Shown here piece after piece: positions 63,076 to 64,000 of a stretch of DNA of 64,000 nt (the stretch's first letter is position 1; each line of letters starts with the position of its first letter). The translations under genes were made by a program, and so were the position numbers. The stretch covers positions 3,348,001-3,412,000 of the forward strand of contig NZ_CP052766.1 in assembly GCF_002499975.2 (NCBI RefSeq). Reading direction: 5' to 3'. Source of the stretch: Alteromonas pelagimontana. GTDB lineage: Bacteria; Pseudomonadota; Gammaproteobacteria; Enterobacterales; Alteromonadaceae. A model generated the notes under the pieces. The model had not been told where the DNA came from. It searched no databases and saw nothing but the letters and a program-made list of their open reading frames with translations.

Positions 63076-63945
63076 ATGGCAAACATAAACGCGATGACGG
63101 TTGATCTGGAGGAATACTTTCAGGTCGAAGCATTCGCAGACGATATTTCTGTAAATGACTGGTCGAAGTACGAGTCTCGACTGGCTATTCAGATGGACAA
63201 GCTGCTAGGCGTGTTTGCTGATACCGATGTAAAAGCGACTTTCTTTACCTTGGGCTGGATTGCCAAGGCCCATCCTGAGCTGCTGAAGCGTATTGTCGCC
63301 GAAGGGCACGAAATTGCCAGTCACGGTTACATGCATCAGCACCTTTCCAAGCAGAATGCTGACGTATTTTTCGAAGACATTACCAAAGCAAAAGCCTTGT
63401 TAGAAGACATAGTAGGTATGCCTGTAAAAGGTTATCGTGCACCGTGTTTCTCAATTAGTGCCGATAACGACTGGGCGCACGACTTAATTGCCAAAGCCGG
63501 TTACGAATACAGCTCCAGCAGCTATCCGATTAATCACGATTTATATGGTGTGCCCAAAGCACCGCGTGATGCTTATCGGTTGGAAAATGGGCTTCTGGAA
63601 ATTCCTGTTACCACCGCGGTATGGCACAACCGGGTGTTTCCAGCCGGAGGTGGTGGATATTTCAGGCTACTACCCTTTGCCGTGTTTGATTTTTTGTTCG
63701 GAAAAGGGCAGGAAAATCGTATTGCCAATTTTTACACGCATCCCTGGGAGTTTGACCCGGAGCAACCTCGCATTGAAAGTAACTTCAAATCGAAGTTTCG
63801 GCATCATGTAAACCAGAAATCGGCGCTCACGAAACTTACGAAATTGTGTAGTAAGTATAATTGGACAACGATGGCCGACGCCTATCTGGATAAAGAGCAT
63901 CCGACGCTTGGTAACTGGCCAAGTGTAGCGAACGGCGACTACTGA
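63076..63945 (+). CDS. XrtA-system polysaccharide deacetylase (TIGR03006-like)
   Basis: 289 residues from the ATG at 63076, with TAGGAATT before it; another ATG 18 bases on gives MTVDLEEYF, and 43 codons upstream are open but do not look like the family. TVDLEEYFQVEAFAD is the typical start of the XrtA-associated group; FFTLGWIA, HEIASHGYMHQHLSKQ with metal histidines, YRAPCFSIS and GGGYFRLLP follow. In other genomes this gene leads a block with a FemAB-like protein, glycosyltransferases and the exosortase XrtA, so the cluster probably continues past the right edge. Confidence 0.93.
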   Translation: MANINAMTVDLEEYFQVEAFADDISVNDWSKYESRLAIQMDKLLGVFADTDVKATFFTLGWIAKAHPELLKRIVAEGHEIASHGYMHQHLSKQNADVFFEDITKAKALLEDIVGMPVKGYRAPCFSISADNDWAHDLIAKAGYEYSSSSYPINHDLYGVPKAPRDAYRLENGLLEIPVTTAVWHNRVFPAGGGGYFRLLPFAVFDFLFGKGQENRIANFYTHPWEFDPEQPRIESNFKSKFRHHVNQKSALTKLTKLCSKYNWTTMADAYLDKEHPTLGNWPSVANGDY

Positions 63946-64000
63946 TTCCTGCTAAGCCACATCCGGTAAATAAAGGGTTTAACGATATTAAGTCCTTTTG

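Noticed and set aside
1..64000. CRISPR arrays, tRNA or rRNA genes, prophage
   Set aside because: No regularly spaced repeats, no tRNA T-arm/anticodon patterns between genes, and no phage structural or integrase genes were recognised by eye.

Overview
The window looks like a chromosomal segment of a marine gammaproteobacterium of the order Alteromonadales, most likely family Alteromonadaceae. This is an inference. It rests on the gamma-type housekeeping genes (minCDE, glnE, hldE, lpxL, rlmE, tdk, upp, fdxA, rhlE, ybiT), two very large TonB-dependent receptors of the carbohydrate-scavenging type, an XrtA/PEP-CTERM exopolysaccharide locus, moderate GC, and frequent TTG/GTG starts preceded by good Shine-Dalgarno sequences. 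I saw no phage, CRISPR, tRNA or rRNA. The only clear mobile element is one intact IS66-family copy.

Layout. 1-2.5 kb: the start of a DUF481 outer-membrane gene, then a two-gene module of unknown function (a four-helix membrane protein with a duplicated middle domain plus a 44-residue membrane peptide). 2.7-6.8 kb: a pectin-uptake operon (TonB receptor then secreted pectinesterase) behind a perfect 14-base operator-like palindrome. 7-24.7 kb: mostly housekeeping genes (FAD protein, ferredoxin, two rRNA/tRNA methyltransferases, YlqF-type GTPase, TRIC channel, ABC-F, RhlE, MinCDE, oxidoreductases, Upp, MscL), with one PEP-CTERM surface protein at 12.9 kb. 24.8-36.1 kb, all on the minus strand: second TonB receptor, GAF protein, serine hydrolase, SDR, thymidine kinase, GGDEF-EAL protein and an FadE-type acyl-CoA dehydrogenase. 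36.5-41.4 kb: a tight operon joining an RND exporter, a LolA-like periplasmic protein and two outer-membrane beta-barrel proteins. 42.3-49.8 kb: lipid A acyltransferase, a TcpQ-like protein, GlnE, a DUF350 membrane protein, a GIY-YIG protein and HldE.

49.9 kb to the end is an XrtA-type exopolysaccharide locus: ATPase, priming sugar transferase, export lipoprotein, chain-length protein, tyrosine autokinase, beta-barrel and two polysaccharide deacetylases. It is cut by the IS66 element and carries a sulfotransferase co-directional with the priming transferase. The exosortase itself is not in the window and probably lies beyond base 64000. The PEP-CTERM protein at 12.9 kb is a likely client of that exosortase, so the two loci belong to one surface-building system.

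Between genes there is repeat structure that ordinary gene calling would miss. Three copies of a roughly 170-base dispersed element lie at 36.2, 41.9 and 53.7 kb, four copies of a GGATTAGTAT-centred motif lie at 12.0, 19.6, 24.7 and 27.9 kb, and there are several long hairpins. One inverted repeat would mask the ribosome-binding site of the second TonB receptor. All family names are from recognition of the translated sequence; no database search was run.
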